Below, one piece after another: positions 53,303-64,000 of a stretch of DNA of 64,000 nucleotides. Under the pieces are notes generated by a model. It was not told the origin of the DNA. It saw only the letters and a program-made list of their open reading frames with translations, and did no database searches. The first letter of the stretch is position 1, and the number at the start of each line of letters is the position of its first letter. A program made the translations under genes and the position numbers. Source of the stretch: Paramoeba atlantica (taxonomy: Eukaryota; Discosea); the NCBI GenBank assembly GCA_977017575.1, contig CDRNVI010000005.1:62001-126000 (forward strand). The letters are read 5' to 3'.

Positions 53303-53597
53303 AACAAGCAATCAAATTAGCAATTTCATATTTTGGAGCCCAAAACTAGCAATTCGATCTCCCGTAAGTATAAGAACAATAAAAACAATAACAATAAAAA
53401 CAAGCAATCTATGCCCAAGCAAACCCGAAACGAGCAAACCTCAACCTGCCACCTCTCTCACTACCCCGGACCTTATTGCCCGCAGGACCGTCCGACGCTG
53501 GCCACAACCCCCCTGCAGAACCAGGAACCAAGCAAAGCAACCACGACACTTACCGCCCCACCCTTGCCCACGAGGTTTTCCACCTCTTGGCCGCTTG
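53303..53597 (-). repeat. LINE A9 3' UTR, lacking the structured core
   Basis: The distal part is a familiar family A tail (AGCAATTTCATATTTTGGAG on +). The proximal ~190 bp is C-rich and contains none of the core hairpins found in A1-A7. Confidence 0.6.
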
Positions 53598-56500
53598 CTA
53601 CTCTTCCTTCCCGTACCCCAGGAGAGCCAGGTCGGGGCCCGTTGCGGGTAATCGCAAGACTAGCATTCGGGCCTGCGACCTCATCAGTGTTACATTCAGA
53701 GCTGTGAGAATCTGATGTAAGGCCGCCCCCTTCGATATGTCACTGCCCGATTTAGCCGCCCTAGCTACTGCGACCTCTCGGAGAACAGACATTGCGCTGG
53801 GACACCACGAGCCGTAGGATTCTACGACCATAGCTCCGAACTTAAAGTGTGCTGCAGTCGCCTCTGCGCGTTGCATGCTCTTGTTCACGGTGGCATATTG
53901 TTCCGCGAACGACCCCGCCGTCACCCAGTTAGCGTCACGGACTGTGTCCGTATACTTTTGTTGCTGGACATGGGTGACAGCGAAGTCGAGTACAAGGGAC
54001 CGACCGAGGTGGCTGTCTATAAAGACATCTGCAGGCCTAGTGAGGGTGCCCCCCGGACCCTTGTTTCCCAGGCTGACCTCTCGTTTGGGGGCGAGCCCGG
54101 CCTTGGAACACTCCGCCGCAAACTGTGTTGCCAGAGCATTGTGTCGGGAAATGATACCATGCCCGCTTTTGCACGACATCGCGTGATCCCCCTCTGGACC
54201 AAGCGGCTGCGTGCATTTGTCCATGGGGCAAGGTCGGGTGCCGGGGTATATGTTCTCCCCAAGCCACCAGCGTACCAGCATCCGGAACTCTGTCGGGGTA
54301 TATGCGTGACCGTTCTTCTTGGAAGGCAAAACAAATGCCCACTCCGACGCTCCTTCCCCCGTTTCAGAGATCCATCGGGCCCTCGTCCGCGGGTCAGCGG
54401 TATTAAGCGCGTTGTTGTATTCCTGGGAAGAGATCGAGTGACTGAGATCCCGTTGTCTGGGAACTACCGCTTCATTTCTAGATTCGCTCGCTTCGATAGT
54501 ACTAAAGAGGGAACGATCTGACACAACCATGCTCTTGGGTATTGTGCCATTTTCGCCGTCTACCAGATTTAGTCCAGCGCGATTGTTGACATCGCTCACT
54601 GCTTCTTCGAAACCTTTCGCTTCGGTGGGGGCCCAGCCATCCTTCCTTGATGCGAATGCCACGGAGGCCACGTAAGCAGAAGAGGAATGTTCCTCTGCTG
54701 AACGGAGCCCTAGCCCTCCGAAGCGCTTGTCTCGTTGTGTCTGTCGCCGGGCGTCATCGCCAAGTGGGTGGAAAAAGTTTTCGAGAGTGGACTGAACAGT
54801 GTCGTCCAGGCGTCGACAAATATCTTGCAGTGCAGATGTCGGGGTGGTACGGAGAGAGTAGACCATCTTGCAGAAGCCTGTACAATGCCGGATGAGGGAG
54901 AGAGCGATCTGGGGATCCTCGAGCAAAGTTATAGCGGTTAGGGAATCTTGGGCCAGTTCGAAGGCATTGTCCAAATGGAATTTATGACAGTATTCAGTGG
55001 ATCCGACTGGGCTACCTAAAATGTTGAAATTACCCTCTAAATTTTTATTCGGGCCAGGGATGTCAGGGAAAACGGAGGCGCGAGGAGATGATGAGGGGTG
55101 TAAGGCGAGTTCACATTTAGCGGCGTTGATATGGAGTCCCCGTTGTGGTCCTTTGATTTCCAGCACGTCGAATGCGTGCCGCACATCAGCAGATGATCCA
55201 GCCAGCACCCCGTCGTCCAGATACCACAGATTCAAATCGAGCATTGGGGCTACTGCGTGAATTTCCGCCGCTACTTCTCTCAGAACCAGGGAAAAAAGGA
55301 GAGGACCTAAGGGGTCGCCTTGTTGCACTCCTTCAGAAGACGGAATGGTGCGTGTTCCGAAAGTAAGTAGGCTGTCCGAAGAGTAACACCAATCTACGTA
55401 GTGACTGAGAGCGGGAAAGTGTTCGCGAGTAAGGGCAATGATCCAGTCCCGTGAGACATGGTTAAATGCGTTTTTCAGGTCAATTTTGCATAGAATGAAG
55501 TCATTGTCATCAACGTGAGAATCGAATGTCTGTCTGCATCGATGGATGACGCGCTCAGACCCTGCTGGAGTGGCCACACCGTATTGGTGTCCTTTGAAGA
55601 GCTTACGAGCTGTTGTTTTGGCGGAGAGACAGGCGACTTTGCTCACCAGGCGACGGAGCGTCTCTCCGGCCGCTATTGGCCGCACGTCGCGCTCCCCTTT
55701 CTTTAACGCGCATAAGCGGCCTCCAGCGAAATAGCACTGAACTTCGAGCGGCACTTGCCCCGCGAGCATGTGGTTCGTAAAGTCGGTCAGTGTACCCAAT
55801 GGATCCGTACGGCCGTCATGGTGGTACTCTAGTGCCACTTGTACGTGTTCAGGGCGTAGCCCAAAAGCGCCACCCGATGACCCCCGGTGAAAAGTTGCAA
55901 GAGCCTGCGTTACGTCTTCCTCTGTGGCTCGAAGTGGTTTTGGTCCCATTTCCGTCGAAGAACTGAGGGGTTTCACCGACGTAGCGAGTCGGGATGGATG
56001 CTTAGCTTGGAGTTTAGTGTAAGTATCATCGTCATACGGGGCTACTGGTTCAGAGGTTAGGGCAGCCATAGCTCGAGATAGTTCCGAGTCGCGAACGAGT
56101 CTTTCAGCTCGCATAGCAGATTTGGTTATCTCGTCCTCCGGACTCTGTGCTTGTGCGACGCGTTTTTTGTGTTGTAGGCTCGCAATTGTTTCGTTCCAAA
56201 GGGGGAGAAATTCTTTCCGTGACCACCGGGCGAGACACTTCCGAACGTGCGAGGCGTACGATAGTTTTGCCCTGCTCCCCCCACGATGAGGTGCCGGTAG
56301 TACGCATTTCGGTAGCATGGCGAGAAGAGTCCAGGCCTCAACTGTATTGTCTCGTACAGCGGAAGAGAGACACTCACAGAAGACTTTCGCCCACCCCTGG
56401 CGACAGCTGTTGGGAATGTCTTTGCATGTGTTGAGAGGTGTCGAACAGATTGACGCCAGGGAGGGAAGGGGTTCGGCGACGGCTTGTGCGGCAAAAAATG

Positions 56501-57587
56501 CAGGGTTGTCCCTCGGGTCGCCCCCTGTCTGTGTAGGTTCGGAGATAGGTGGGGGAGAAGAGCAGCGGAAAGCGCAGTTTTCGGCATGGGTGACCTGTTT
56601 GCTTAGGTTGTAGTGCCTGTTGCAATCCCTGCATCGGAAACGTCCCTCCTCGTTCCACCAGGTATCAGGCACCTCGTCCCCGTGTCTGTGGGATGCGTGG
56701 TTATAAAAGGATTGCCATTGGCCCCCGTGAGGCACAGTTTGCCATGCACATCCCTGAGAAGGACATTTCCGCGTGTTTCCATTGACTGTAGGTGGCTTTT
56801 CTGGAGTGGTATTGGGGGGTTGATTGAGCCTTTCGGTATCTGAGGAATCGCGTGGCCCTGGTTTCGACACCTGCACGTGACGTTTACGCTTACCCGTGGG
56901 GGTGTTAGTGTTCTGTTCCTTTTGGGACAATTTGATAGACGGGCTGTCCATGACTCCGGTGGCATGAGTGCGTGGCCCGGGTGAATTCGCGCTGGACTCT
57001 ATATTGTCGCGTTCCTCGCTGTCGGCCCCGGACACTGCATCCAGCTGAGAAAGATTGATGCCCTTCGGGCGTTTCTTCTTTTTACGGCCTTTACTGCTAC
57101 CCTTTACTGAGAAGCGAAGATCAGGAGGCGTGAGATCAGGAAAAACTAGCCTGTTATCAGCATAGTCATATTCGGCACAGCCTACCCTGCGGTTATGGCG
57201 CTCGTACTTCTCCTTCACAGCCTTGCTAGAGGACTTTAATTGGCTGAGTGAAGAGGAATTGGCTCCTTCGAATTGGAACTCGAGGCTTTCCGTCGGGCGG
57301 ACACTGGAGAACAGTTCTTCTTCGGTGGTAGCATTCTGGTGTCCTGTGTCTGGCGTTTCGCCTTCTGTAGAGTTCTTAATGTCGCAGGCAATCTTGTCAG
57401 CGCGCTCCAATAATTCAGATGAGGGATCAGGTGGAAGTGGCGTGGTATAAAGACTCTCCTCGAATGTACTCACCCCTTCGACTAGATCTTTATTGGCTTC
57501 AAATTGATCCCAAGAGCCAAGTTTGTGCGCGCTAACTTCGTGCTGGAAGTCGGTACCCTGCTTAGCTTTGGACCGGGTTGTCACCAT
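53598..57587 (-). CDS. LINE A9 polyprotein, full-length intact ORF
   Basis: 1329 codons without interruption, starting at ATG 57587 (MVTTRSKAKQ), 33 bp after the SL; the open frame continues upstream into the SL. Domains by residue: acidic/Lys-rich N-terminus; C2H2 pair ~275-338 (CPSQGCAW...H...H; CRDCNRHY...H...C); AMLPKCVLPAPHRGG ~424; RT ~550-850 with SSGGAFGLRPEH, KIDLKNAF (Asp ~702), VQQGDPLGPLL and WYLDDG (~788-793); WWLG; CCHC knuckle CPMDKC...GDHAMSC ~1120; nuclease core RPADVF ~1184 and LVLDFAVTH ~1198. Family knowledge: such enzymes nick DNA and prime reverse transcription on the cut end. It is the only copy here that could be active in cis, although its 3' UTR lacks the usual core. 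Confidence 0.9.
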   Translation of the reverse strand: MVTTRSKAKQGTDFQHEVSAHKLGSWDQFEANKDLVEGVSTFEESLYTTPLPPDPSSELLERADKIACDIKNSTEGETPDTGHQNATTEEELFSSVRPTESLEFQFEGANSSSLSQLKSSSKAVKEKYERHNRRVGCAEYDYADNRLVFPDLTPPDLRFSVKGSSKGRKKKKRPKGINLSQLDAVSGADSEERDNIESSANSPGPRTHATGVMDSPSIKLSQKEQNTNTPTGKRKRHVQVSKPGPRDSSDTERLNQPPNTTPEKPPTVNGNTRKCPSQGCAWQTVPHGGQWQSFYNHASHRHGDEVPDTWWNEEGRFRCRDCNRHYNLSKQVTHAENCAFRCSSPPPISEPTQTGGDPRDNPAFFAAQAVAEPLPSLASICSTPLNTCKDIPNSCRQGWAKVFCECLSSAVRDNTVEAWTLLAMLPKCVLPAPHRGGSRAKLSYASHVRKCLARWSRKEFLPLWNETIASLQHKKRVAQAQSPEDEITKSAMRAERLVRDSELSRAMAALTSEPVAPYDDDTYTKLQAKHPSRLATSVKPLSSSTEMGPKPLRATEEDVTQALATFHRGSSGGAFGLRPEHVQVALEYHHDGRTDPLGTLTDFTNHMLAGQVPLEVQCYFAGGRLCALKKGERDVRPIAAGETLRRLVSKVACLSAKTTARKLFKGHQYGVATPAGSERVIHRCRQTFDSHVDDNDFILCKIDLKNAFNHVSRDWIIALTREHFPALSHYVDWCYSSDSLLTFGTRTIPSSEGVQQGDPLGPLLFSLVLREVAAEIHAVAPMLDLNLWYLDDGVLAGSSADVRHAFDVLEIKGPQRGLHINAAKCELALHPSSSPRASVFPDIPGPNKNLEGNFNILGSPVGSTEYCHKFHLDNAFELAQDSLTAITLLEDPQIALSLIRHCTGFCKMVYSLRTTPTSALQDICRRLDDTVQSTLENFFHPLGDDARRQTQRDKRFGGLGLRSAEEHSSSAYVASVAFASRKDGWAPTEAKGFEEAVSDVNNRAGLNLVDGENGTIPKSMVVSDRSLFSTIEASESRNEAVVPRQRDLSHSISSQEYNNALNTADPRTRARWISETGEGASEWAFVLPSKKNGHAYTPTEFRMLVRWWLGENIYPGTRPCPMDKCTQPLGPEGDHAMSCKSGHGIISRHNALATQFAAECSKAGLAPKREVSLGNKGPGGTLTRPADVFIDSHLGRSLVLDFAVTHVQQQKYTDTVRDANWVTAGSFAEQYATVNKSMQRAEATAAHFKFGAMVVESYGSWCPSAMSVLREVAVARAAKSGSDISKGAALHQILTALNVTLMRSQARMLVLRLPATGPDLALLGYGKEE

Positions 57588-57620
57588 AGGGCGTAAGGAT
57601 GATATAAAGGGAAAAGAAAT

Positions 57621-57659
57621 CAACAAGGTACAGAAACTGTATCTTTATCGTTAAAGGTT
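57621..57659 (-). other. Spliced-leader-derived 5' end of LINE A9
   Basis: SL core on the - strand preceded by AACCTTTAACGATAAAG and an A/T-rich run. The first bases merge with the A-run of the next fragment, so the exact cap-proximal end is uncertain. Confidence 0.82.
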
Positions 57660-57738
57660 TTTTTTTTATTTTTTTATTTTTACGAGTTGAAAACAAGCAA
57701 TCAAATTAGCAATTTGAAAATTTAACTTTTTTTTTTTT
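57660..57738 (-). repeat. Minimal type I tail fragment in A-runs
   Basis: Contains ACGAGTTGAAAACAAGCAAT (reverse of the type I tail end) between two T-runs. Confidence 0.55.
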
Positions 57739-57919
57739 TACTAAAAACTAGCAAACAATTCTACCCGAAATCCACCCCTAATCAAATCACTCCCGCACCA
57801 AAACTAAGACCCGTGACGGCACGTCGGTTAGTGACTTGGTACCCCCCCTTGCCCCCCCCCCTTTCGCAGAGAAACACCCTCCACCCCCCTGCGGCTGTTA
57901 AATGATTGGGGGGACCGAA
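57739..57919 (-). repeat. LINE A10 3' UTR, lacking the structured core
   Basis: About 180 bp, C-rich on +, with no core hairpins. Like A9 it differs from the A1-A7 3' UTRs. Confidence 0.58.
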
Positions 57920-60900
57920 TTACTCATCGTTCCCATATCCAAGGAGGGCCGTGTCAGGGACCGCCGCGGGAAGTCGGAGTACCAGCATCCGATCCTGTGT
58001 CCGCATCAGAGTGATGTTAAGTGAGGTCACCAATTGGTGTAAGGCTTCCCCGTTCGAAAGGGTACCCCCGGAGTATGCCGCACGAGAGACGGAAACCTCC
58101 TTGAGGATCGCAAAGGCGCTTGGACTCCACGCTCCATAAGATTCCACGACCATCGCTCCAAATCGATGGCGTGCAAACTCTGCTTCCTCTCTTTGCTTCT
58201 TTTTGTTTTCGGTGGCGTATCGTTCCGCAAAAGACCCCGCCGTCACCCAGTTAGCATCACGGACTAAGTCCGTATACTTTGGTTGCTGAACATGAGTGAC
58301 GGCGAAGTCTAATACAAGAGACTGGCCTAGCCCGATTGTAGGGATGAACACGTCTCCGGGCCTGGTGAGGGCGCCCCCAGGACCCTTGTTGCCCAGACTC
58401 ACTTCTCTCCGCGGGGTGAAACCGGCCTTTTTACATTCAGAAGTAAACTGTGCCGCTAGTGCGTTGTGGCGTCCGATTATACCATGCCCGCTTTTGCACC
58501 CCAGAGCGTGGTCACCCTCGGGATCTAGCGGTAGCGTGCATTTTTCCATAGGACAAGGCCGGGACGCTGGATAGATTGGGTCCCCTAGCCACCAGCGTGT
58601 GAGGGTGCGAAACTCCGTCGGTGTGAAAGCCAGACCGGTTTTCTTGGAGGGGATCACGAAAGCCCATGCTGAGGCTCCTTCTCCTGTTTCTGATATCCAC
58701 CTGGCCCGTGTGCGAAGGTCAGCTTTCACAAATGCCTCGTTAAATTCCTGGTTGGCGATGGCGTGGCTAAGGTCGCGTTGTCGGGGAATCACCAGTTCTG
58801 TTCCGGATTCCTGCGCGTCGGTATACGGAGAATCAGTCGCCAAAGCCATACTTTTCGGAATTTTGCCGCCTTGTTGGACCACCGTCTTTCCGGCACGCCT
58901 GTTCACCTCCCGCACGGCATGGTCAAAGCCCTCAGCGTCCGCTGGGTACCAACGGTCTTTGTCCGTTGAGAAAGCTACGGAGGCAACGTAAGCCGCACTC
59001 GAATGTTCCCCCGCCGACCGAAGGCCCAACCCCCCGTACCGCTTTTCGCGTTGCGCCTGGCGTCGCGCCCTATCACTCAAAGGACGGAAGAAGTGTTCAA
59101 TAGTGCGCTGGACGGCATCATCTAAGCGTTGGCAGATATCTTGAAGTTCCGTTGTCGGGGTAGTCCTGAGCGAGTAAACCATTTTACAGAAACCAGTACA
59201 GTGGCGTATGAGGGAAAGGGCCACCTGGGGATCTTCAAGTGTAGCTATGGCCTCGAGAGATTCCTCTGCCATGTCGATTGTGTTCTTGAGAAAGAATTCG
59301 CGGCAAAATTCTGTCGAACCAATTGGACTCCCCAAAATGTGAAAATTTCCTGCCGAATTCGTGTTCAGACCGGGGATGTCAGGGAAAAGTGAGCAACGAT
59401 GGGAGGAAGCTGGGTGTGTTGCGATCTCGCACTTGGCCACGTTGATATGCAATCCCCATTTCGGGCCGGACATCGCGATCACGTCCAGTGCGTGCCGAAC
59501 GTCGCAGGATGGACCGGCGAGTATCCCGTCGTCTAAGTACCACAGGTTTAAAGCGAGTTTCGGAGCGGCAGTGTGGATTTGTAGGGAAACTTCTTTCATC
59601 ACAAGCGAAAAGAGCAGAGGGCCCAGGGGGTCGCCTTGTTGCACCCCTTCAGATGATTCGATAAAGCGTGAGCCAAAGGTCAGAATGCTTTGAGTGTTGT
59701 AACACCACTCCACGTACGCACCCAGCTCAGGGAAATGCTGGCGTGTTAGGGCCACAAAGAAATCCCGTGAGACGTTATTGAAAGCGTTTTTGAGGTCGAC
59801 TTTGCATAGCAGGAAGTCGTCATCCTCAATATGTTCGGCGAAGGTCTTCCGACAGAGGTGGATGATGCGCTCGGCTCCAGCAGGTGTGGCTACGCCGTAC
59901 TGGTGCTCTCTGAAGAGTTTTCGGGCCTTGAATTTTGCGGAGAGGCAGGCAACTTTGCTTGCCAAGCGGCGAAGGGTTTCTCCGGCAGCAATTGGACGAA
60001 CATCGTGTTCACCCTTTTTCAGGGCGCATAACCGACCACCCGCAAAATAATGTTTGACCTCCAACGGTGCTTTTCCTGCGAGCAAGTGATTGGTAAACTT
60101 CGTAAGCGTGCCCAGAGGATCGGTGTACGCGTCGTGATGGTACTGCATCGCGGCCTGAACGTGCTCCGGCCGCATACCGAAGGCCCCTCCCGAGGACCCT
60201 CGGTGGAAAGTCGCTAGGGCCTCGGCTACTTCGTCTTCCGTTGCTTCAAGCGGTTTTGCTTCCGGCGCTGAAGGGCTTGCCACGTTGAAAGTGCTGTCAA
60301 GTCTCTGAGGATGCTTTGCCTGGAGCTTCGAGTAGGTGGCGTCGTCGTCAGGGGCAAGTGGTTCCGAAGTTAATGCTGTCATGGCGCGGGAGAGCTCCGC
60401 GTCGCGGACAAGCCGTTCTGCCCGTAAAGCCGCTTTCTTTACTTCTTCGTCTATGGTAAGCGCTTGTGGTACATTTTTCTTTTTGCGTGATACACTCGAG
60501 ACAGCTTCTTTCCAAAGCGCCAGGAAATCTTTGTTGGACCATCTCGCGAGGCACTTCTTTACATGGGAGGCGTAAGAGGCTTTTGCGCGGTTACCTCCGC
60601 GATGAGGGGCGGGTAGGACGCATTTGGGCAGCATGGCGAGGAGTGTCCATGCCTCGAGCGTGTTCTCTCTCGCTGCTGTGGATAAGCAACAGCAGAGTGC
60701 TTTAGCCCATTCTTGTCGGCAACTGTTGGGGATGTCCTTGCAAGTGTTAATAAGTAGCGCACTGATAGAGGATAAACTCGGAAGGGGTGTGTCGGAGACT
60801 TTCACGTTTTCGCTTACTACGCTTTGATGAGAGGGTGTGGAAGGAGAGTTAAGGGAAGGCAGAGCATTCGAGTCCACATTGGGGCTTAGAACAGGATCGG

Positions 60901-61963
60901 CACTGCTCGTCTAGGGCGACGGACGGCTTTGAGGAGAGGAATGGCGGAACATGCAGATCTTGTCGTGGGTTTCCCGTTTGCCTTGATCATAATGTTTATT
61001 GCAATCATGACACCTAAAACGTCCTTCGTCTTTCCACCACTCGTCTGGGACCTCATCACCGTGTCTGTTTGCTACGTGGTTGTGGAATGCCTGCCATTGG
61101 CCCCCGTGGGGCCCTGTTTTCCAAGCACATCCCTCGAAGGGACATTTTCGCGTATTTTCATGCGTGGTGTGTGTTTTTTCTATCGCACAGTTTTGGGTTG
61201 GGGTCGGTTCGGGGGCATTGTTCATTGTTTCAGCTTTGGGGGCGTCAGGGGAGGTAGTTTTCGACACCTGCTGGGGACGTTTACGTTTGCCTACAGCCGT
61301 TTTCGGGGTTAACTTCTTCAGGGGTGATTCAGCCGGAGAGCTGTGAACACTTGTTGACGCATCTGTGGAGTCACGGTCATCACTGTCGCCCCCAGACTCG
61401 GTGCATAACTGGGTATGTAGCTGGGAAAGTGAGATCCCTTTAGGGCGCTTTTTCTTTTTCCTTACTTTGGTTCCACCGCTCAACGAAAAGTCGAGGTCTT
61501 GAGGCGTCAGGTCGGGGAAAATTAATTTGTCGTCGTCATAATTGTATTCGGTACGAGCGATCCCCCGGTTGTGGCGCTCGCATTTCTCCTTCACAGCCTT
61601 GTTTGTAGATTTCGATTGGCTGAGTGAAGAAGGAGCGGCCCCTTCGAACTGGAAAACGGAATTCTCGGTGGGACGGACGCTGGAAAATAATTCTTCTTCC
61701 GAGCTCGTTTGCTGACGCCCTGTGTCTGGTGTCACGCCTTCGATGGAGTTCGTAATGCTGAGGGCAATGTCTTCGGCCCGTTGTTCTAATTCTGATGAAG
61801 GATCCGGCGGAAGTGGTGTCGTGTACAGCTCTTCCTTGTATGTGCTAGCGCCTTTAACCAGGTCTTTGTTTGCCTGAAACTGGTCCCATGAACCGAGCTT
61901 GTGCGCGCCCGCTTCGCGATCAAAGTTGGATTCCTGTTTTGCTTTAGAGCGAGTTAGAACCAT
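57920..61963 (-). pseudogene. LINE A10 polyprotein, full length with one amber codon
   Basis: About 1347 codons from ATG 61963 (MVLTRSKAKQ). It has a Lys-rich N-terminus, C2H2 pair (CPFEGCAW...H...H; CHDCNKHY), AMLPKCVLPAPHRGG, RT with SSGGAFGMRPEH, KVDLKNAFNNVSRD, VQQGDPLGPLL and LWYLDDGILAG, WWLG, knuckle CPMEKC...GDHALGC, RPGDVF and LVLDFAVTHVQQPKYTD. A single in-frame TAG at 60911-60913 separates the zinc-finger part from the RT part, in a poorly conserved linker. Everything else is intact, so decay is recent. The stop position differs from that in A3/A4. Confidence 0.87.
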
Positions 61964-61992
61964 GGAACGTGAGAAAGATTAAGAAAATAAAT

Positions 61993-62031
61993 CAACAAGG
62001 TACAGAAACTGTATCTTTATCGTTAAAGATT
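61993..62031 (-). other. Spliced-leader-derived 5' end of LINE A10
   Basis: AATCTTTAACGATAAAG plus the SL core on the - strand, 29 bp before the A10 ATG and adjoining the A-run of D3. Confidence 0.82.
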
Positions 62032-62670
62032 TTTTTTTTTTTTATTTTTATTTTTAACTTTTCCACAATTTCCACACTTACGGCCCTTCACTTTCCCTTA
62101 CTCCCCATACTTTCCACACCTACTCTTCTTAGCCCTCTCGTACTTCCCTTCCCTCACTCCCTACCCCACTCACCGATCCGCATGCACCCAGGCCCGTATG
62201 GTCCTGCACCTCCGCTCCCACCCCGTTAGCAGTATAAGATACTTTGAGTTGCCGTACGAGGGTGGGAGACGTGGAGGCCACGAAACACAAAGACGTCGTC
62301 ACGCCGAGGGAGAAGAGCGCGAAGAGAGACACGGGGCGACTGACGCAGGGGCGAGAGGAGGCGAAGCACGGGCCCATCTGCCAGGAACTCTGCCCCCACC
62401 CCGTGAGCAAGTATTTGTATACTTCTGGCTGCTGACACGGGGGTGGGGGACGCGAGAGAGAAAGACAACAGGGGGGCAAGCGCACTGCGGAGGGAGGGTG
62501 AGGTGGGGGGATGCGGCGCAGGGGGGTGATGGGACGAGACGGGGAGGGGGGATGCCGACGAAAAGGAGTGTATTTGAGGGGGGTGCCCTCCCATGGTCTG
62601 GAAGATGGTGTATGGAAGAAAAGGGGAAATAATTCAACAAGGTACAGAAACTGTATCTTTATCGTTAAAG
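62032..62670 (-). mobile_element. SL-headed retroposon D, copy D3
   Basis: A-run (T 62031-62043), D body with 3' end CTTTTCC/ACTTTTCC, and SL (62635-62670). Very similar to D1 with scattered substitutions; it lacks the last ~58 bp (CCCCAATTATTTGC end) of D1, so polyadenylation differs. No conserved ORF. Confidence 0.7.
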
Positions 62671-62788
62671 AAAAGTAAGTTTTTTTTTTTTTTTTTTGTC
62701 TTTGTTTTTTTTTCTTTTTTTCTTGTCTTTGTTTTTTTTCTTTTTTTCTTGTCTTTGTTTTTTTTTTTGTATTTGGTGATCCTGTCCC
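62671..62788. repeat. T-rich run with GTCTTTG units
   Basis: About 100 bp of T-runs punctuated by TTGTCTTTGTTTTTTTTCTT repeats, i.e. an A-rich tail with AAGACAAAG units on the - strand, following the RT-RNase H remnant. Confidence 0.6.
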
Positions 62789-64000
62789 TTAGGGCTTTCT
62801 CTGAATATGACTGCCTACCTTATTAATGTCTCTCTCCATCTTACCTTCGTATCTCTCGACCTTCTCCATCTCAATCTCCTTCCCGCGACTGACAGCATCC
62901 GCCGGGTTCTCATCCGTGGATATATACGCTGCCTTGACACAAATACCTTTCTCCTCTGTCAGTCGCAGGACTTCGCGCAATTCCATTGAAACCCCCTCTG
63001 ACTTGGAGATCCTCCTGTTCAGTGCAGCCTGACAGGAGGTGTTGTCAACAAAAACATCCAAGCAGGTTCCACGGGGGCAATGCGCGGAAAACTTCTCGAG
63101 GGCTAAGCGGACTGCTGCAGCTTCCGCACGATTCACCTCATACGAGGAGGACTCAGGCCACGCCTCTCCCGTAATCAAAACCTCTCCGCTGTCTAAATAC
63201 ATAATCGCTCCCCACCCTTTCACCGAGGCATCGGTGTAGAGACGATGCTTGTGTGGAACAACATCGGGATGGGGAGGTGGAGACCGTGGAACATTCTCCA
63301 ACAACTCGTTTCTCCACTCTGCTAGCATGGAGCGAGTGACAACAGGGAGTGCGACCGGACGGTCACATAACTTCGGGCAACGGTTCAACAAGTTGATACG
63401 CCGTTGCGCCACCTTCAAAGCGAAATAAAACCGCGGCATATTGAGTCGGAGAACTGCGGAGCCATAAATGAGGCGCCCCACCACCGCCTCTAGGTCAACA
63501 AAGGAAATGTTGAAGAAAGAGTCGGCTCGCAGTTTCCTGATCACTCGCGGCCCCAGGCAGACCGTATGCGCGTTATGGTCGAACGCCACCCCATTGAACA
63601 CGTACTGTGCTACAGGGGGCTGACCCCGATCTTTGAAAAGACCGTTCGCCTTGTCGCAACGCTCGTCAATGAACTGAGCGTACGTGGTGGCCTCGGAGTC
63701 GGTTCCTGCAAACCGAACTCCGTCAACATAAACGTCGATAGCGCCTCGGTGAAACGAGTAGCGCTGAGAACAAATCGACGCCTCGCCAGCAATCGCGGCG
63801 GTAACCGTGTGCATAACCTCCGGTGCACACCTATGGCCCATCGGGAGGACGTTCATCTCATACACGTCTCCACTGGTCGTTCTAAGGCGGAATTTGGGCC
63901 GCGCCCTCTTCGGGATACCAATCTGGTAAAACCCGCATGTGAAGTCCCGCTTCACAGCCATCGGCTCGTGCGCCTTATGAAGATACTTGGAGGGATGATA
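62789..64000 (-). mobile_element. VIPER/DIRS-like RT-RNase H fossil, runs off the window
   Basis: Second copy of the element type at 38559-39865, extending past the right edge (YHPSKYLHKAHEP at 63960-64000). It has KRDFTCGFYQIGIP, LPMGHRCAPEVMHTVTAAI, DVYVDGVRFAG, then RNase H LYTDASVKGWGAI, EVNRAEAAAVRLAL, VFVDNTSC and NPADAVSRG. The visible part is open. Whether the whole element was complete cannot be judged here. The A-rich 3' end suggests it too was copied from a polyadenylated RNA. Confidence 0.62.

Overview
The window is a dense, almost purely repetitive block of a euglenozoan genome, most likely a kinetoplastid or a close relative. The main clue is a spliced-leader (SL) sequence of about 39 nt with the core ACAGTTTCTGTACCTTGTTG. 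It recurs at the 5' ends of several retroelements on both strands, directly before the coding region. That core is the conserved 3' half of kinetoplastid/diplonemid SL RNAs. Two divergent families of restriction-like-endonuclease LINEs (CRE/SLACS-like) and a VIPER/DIRS-like reverse transcriptase fit the same group. I see no intact host gene; the only probable host coding sequence is a 5'-truncated retrocopy at 35003-35345.

Left part (1-21.9 kb): family A LINEs, with C2H2 fingers, a YLDD reverse transcriptase, a CCHC knuckle and a C-terminal PD-(D/E)XK-like nuclease. Copies A1, A2, A3 and A4 lie head to tail on the + strand, A3 and A4 being a near-identical 5.36-kb tandem pair; A5 lies on the - strand. 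Between them are many 5'-truncated 3'-UTR copies, each ending in an A-run. A frame-broken Tc1/mariner element sits in the A4 tail.

Middle (21.9-38 kb): family B LINEs (YIDD/FIDD reverse transcriptase, a different RLE domain) with deep nesting. LINE B2 (+) is split by a structured retroposon F2. F2 is split by LINE B7 (-), and B7 is split by two TIR elements, G1 and G2. Each level has its own target-site duplication (13, 9, 8 and 8 bp). G1 and G2 carry a copy of the SL plus the start of a family B ORF. A second structured retroposon, F1, splits LINE B1. A short TIR family (E, about 400-455 bp) recurs at seven places.

Right part (38-64 kb): two partial VIPER/DIRS-like RT-RNase H fossils, three copies of an SL-headed, poly(A)-tailed pyrimidine-rich retroposon (D), LINEs B5 and B3, and family A copies A6, A7, A9 and A10. 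A9 has the only full-length uninterrupted ORF (1329 codons).

Together the layout suggests that LINE reverse transcriptases copy mature, trans-spliced, polyadenylated RNAs (their own and those of D, F and host genes) and often insert them at the A-tails of earlier insertions. This gives strings of the form A-run / SL / ORF / structured 3' UTR / A-run. The DNA transposons E, G and Tc1/mariner then landed inside. Family names such as A, B, D, E, F and G are mine.
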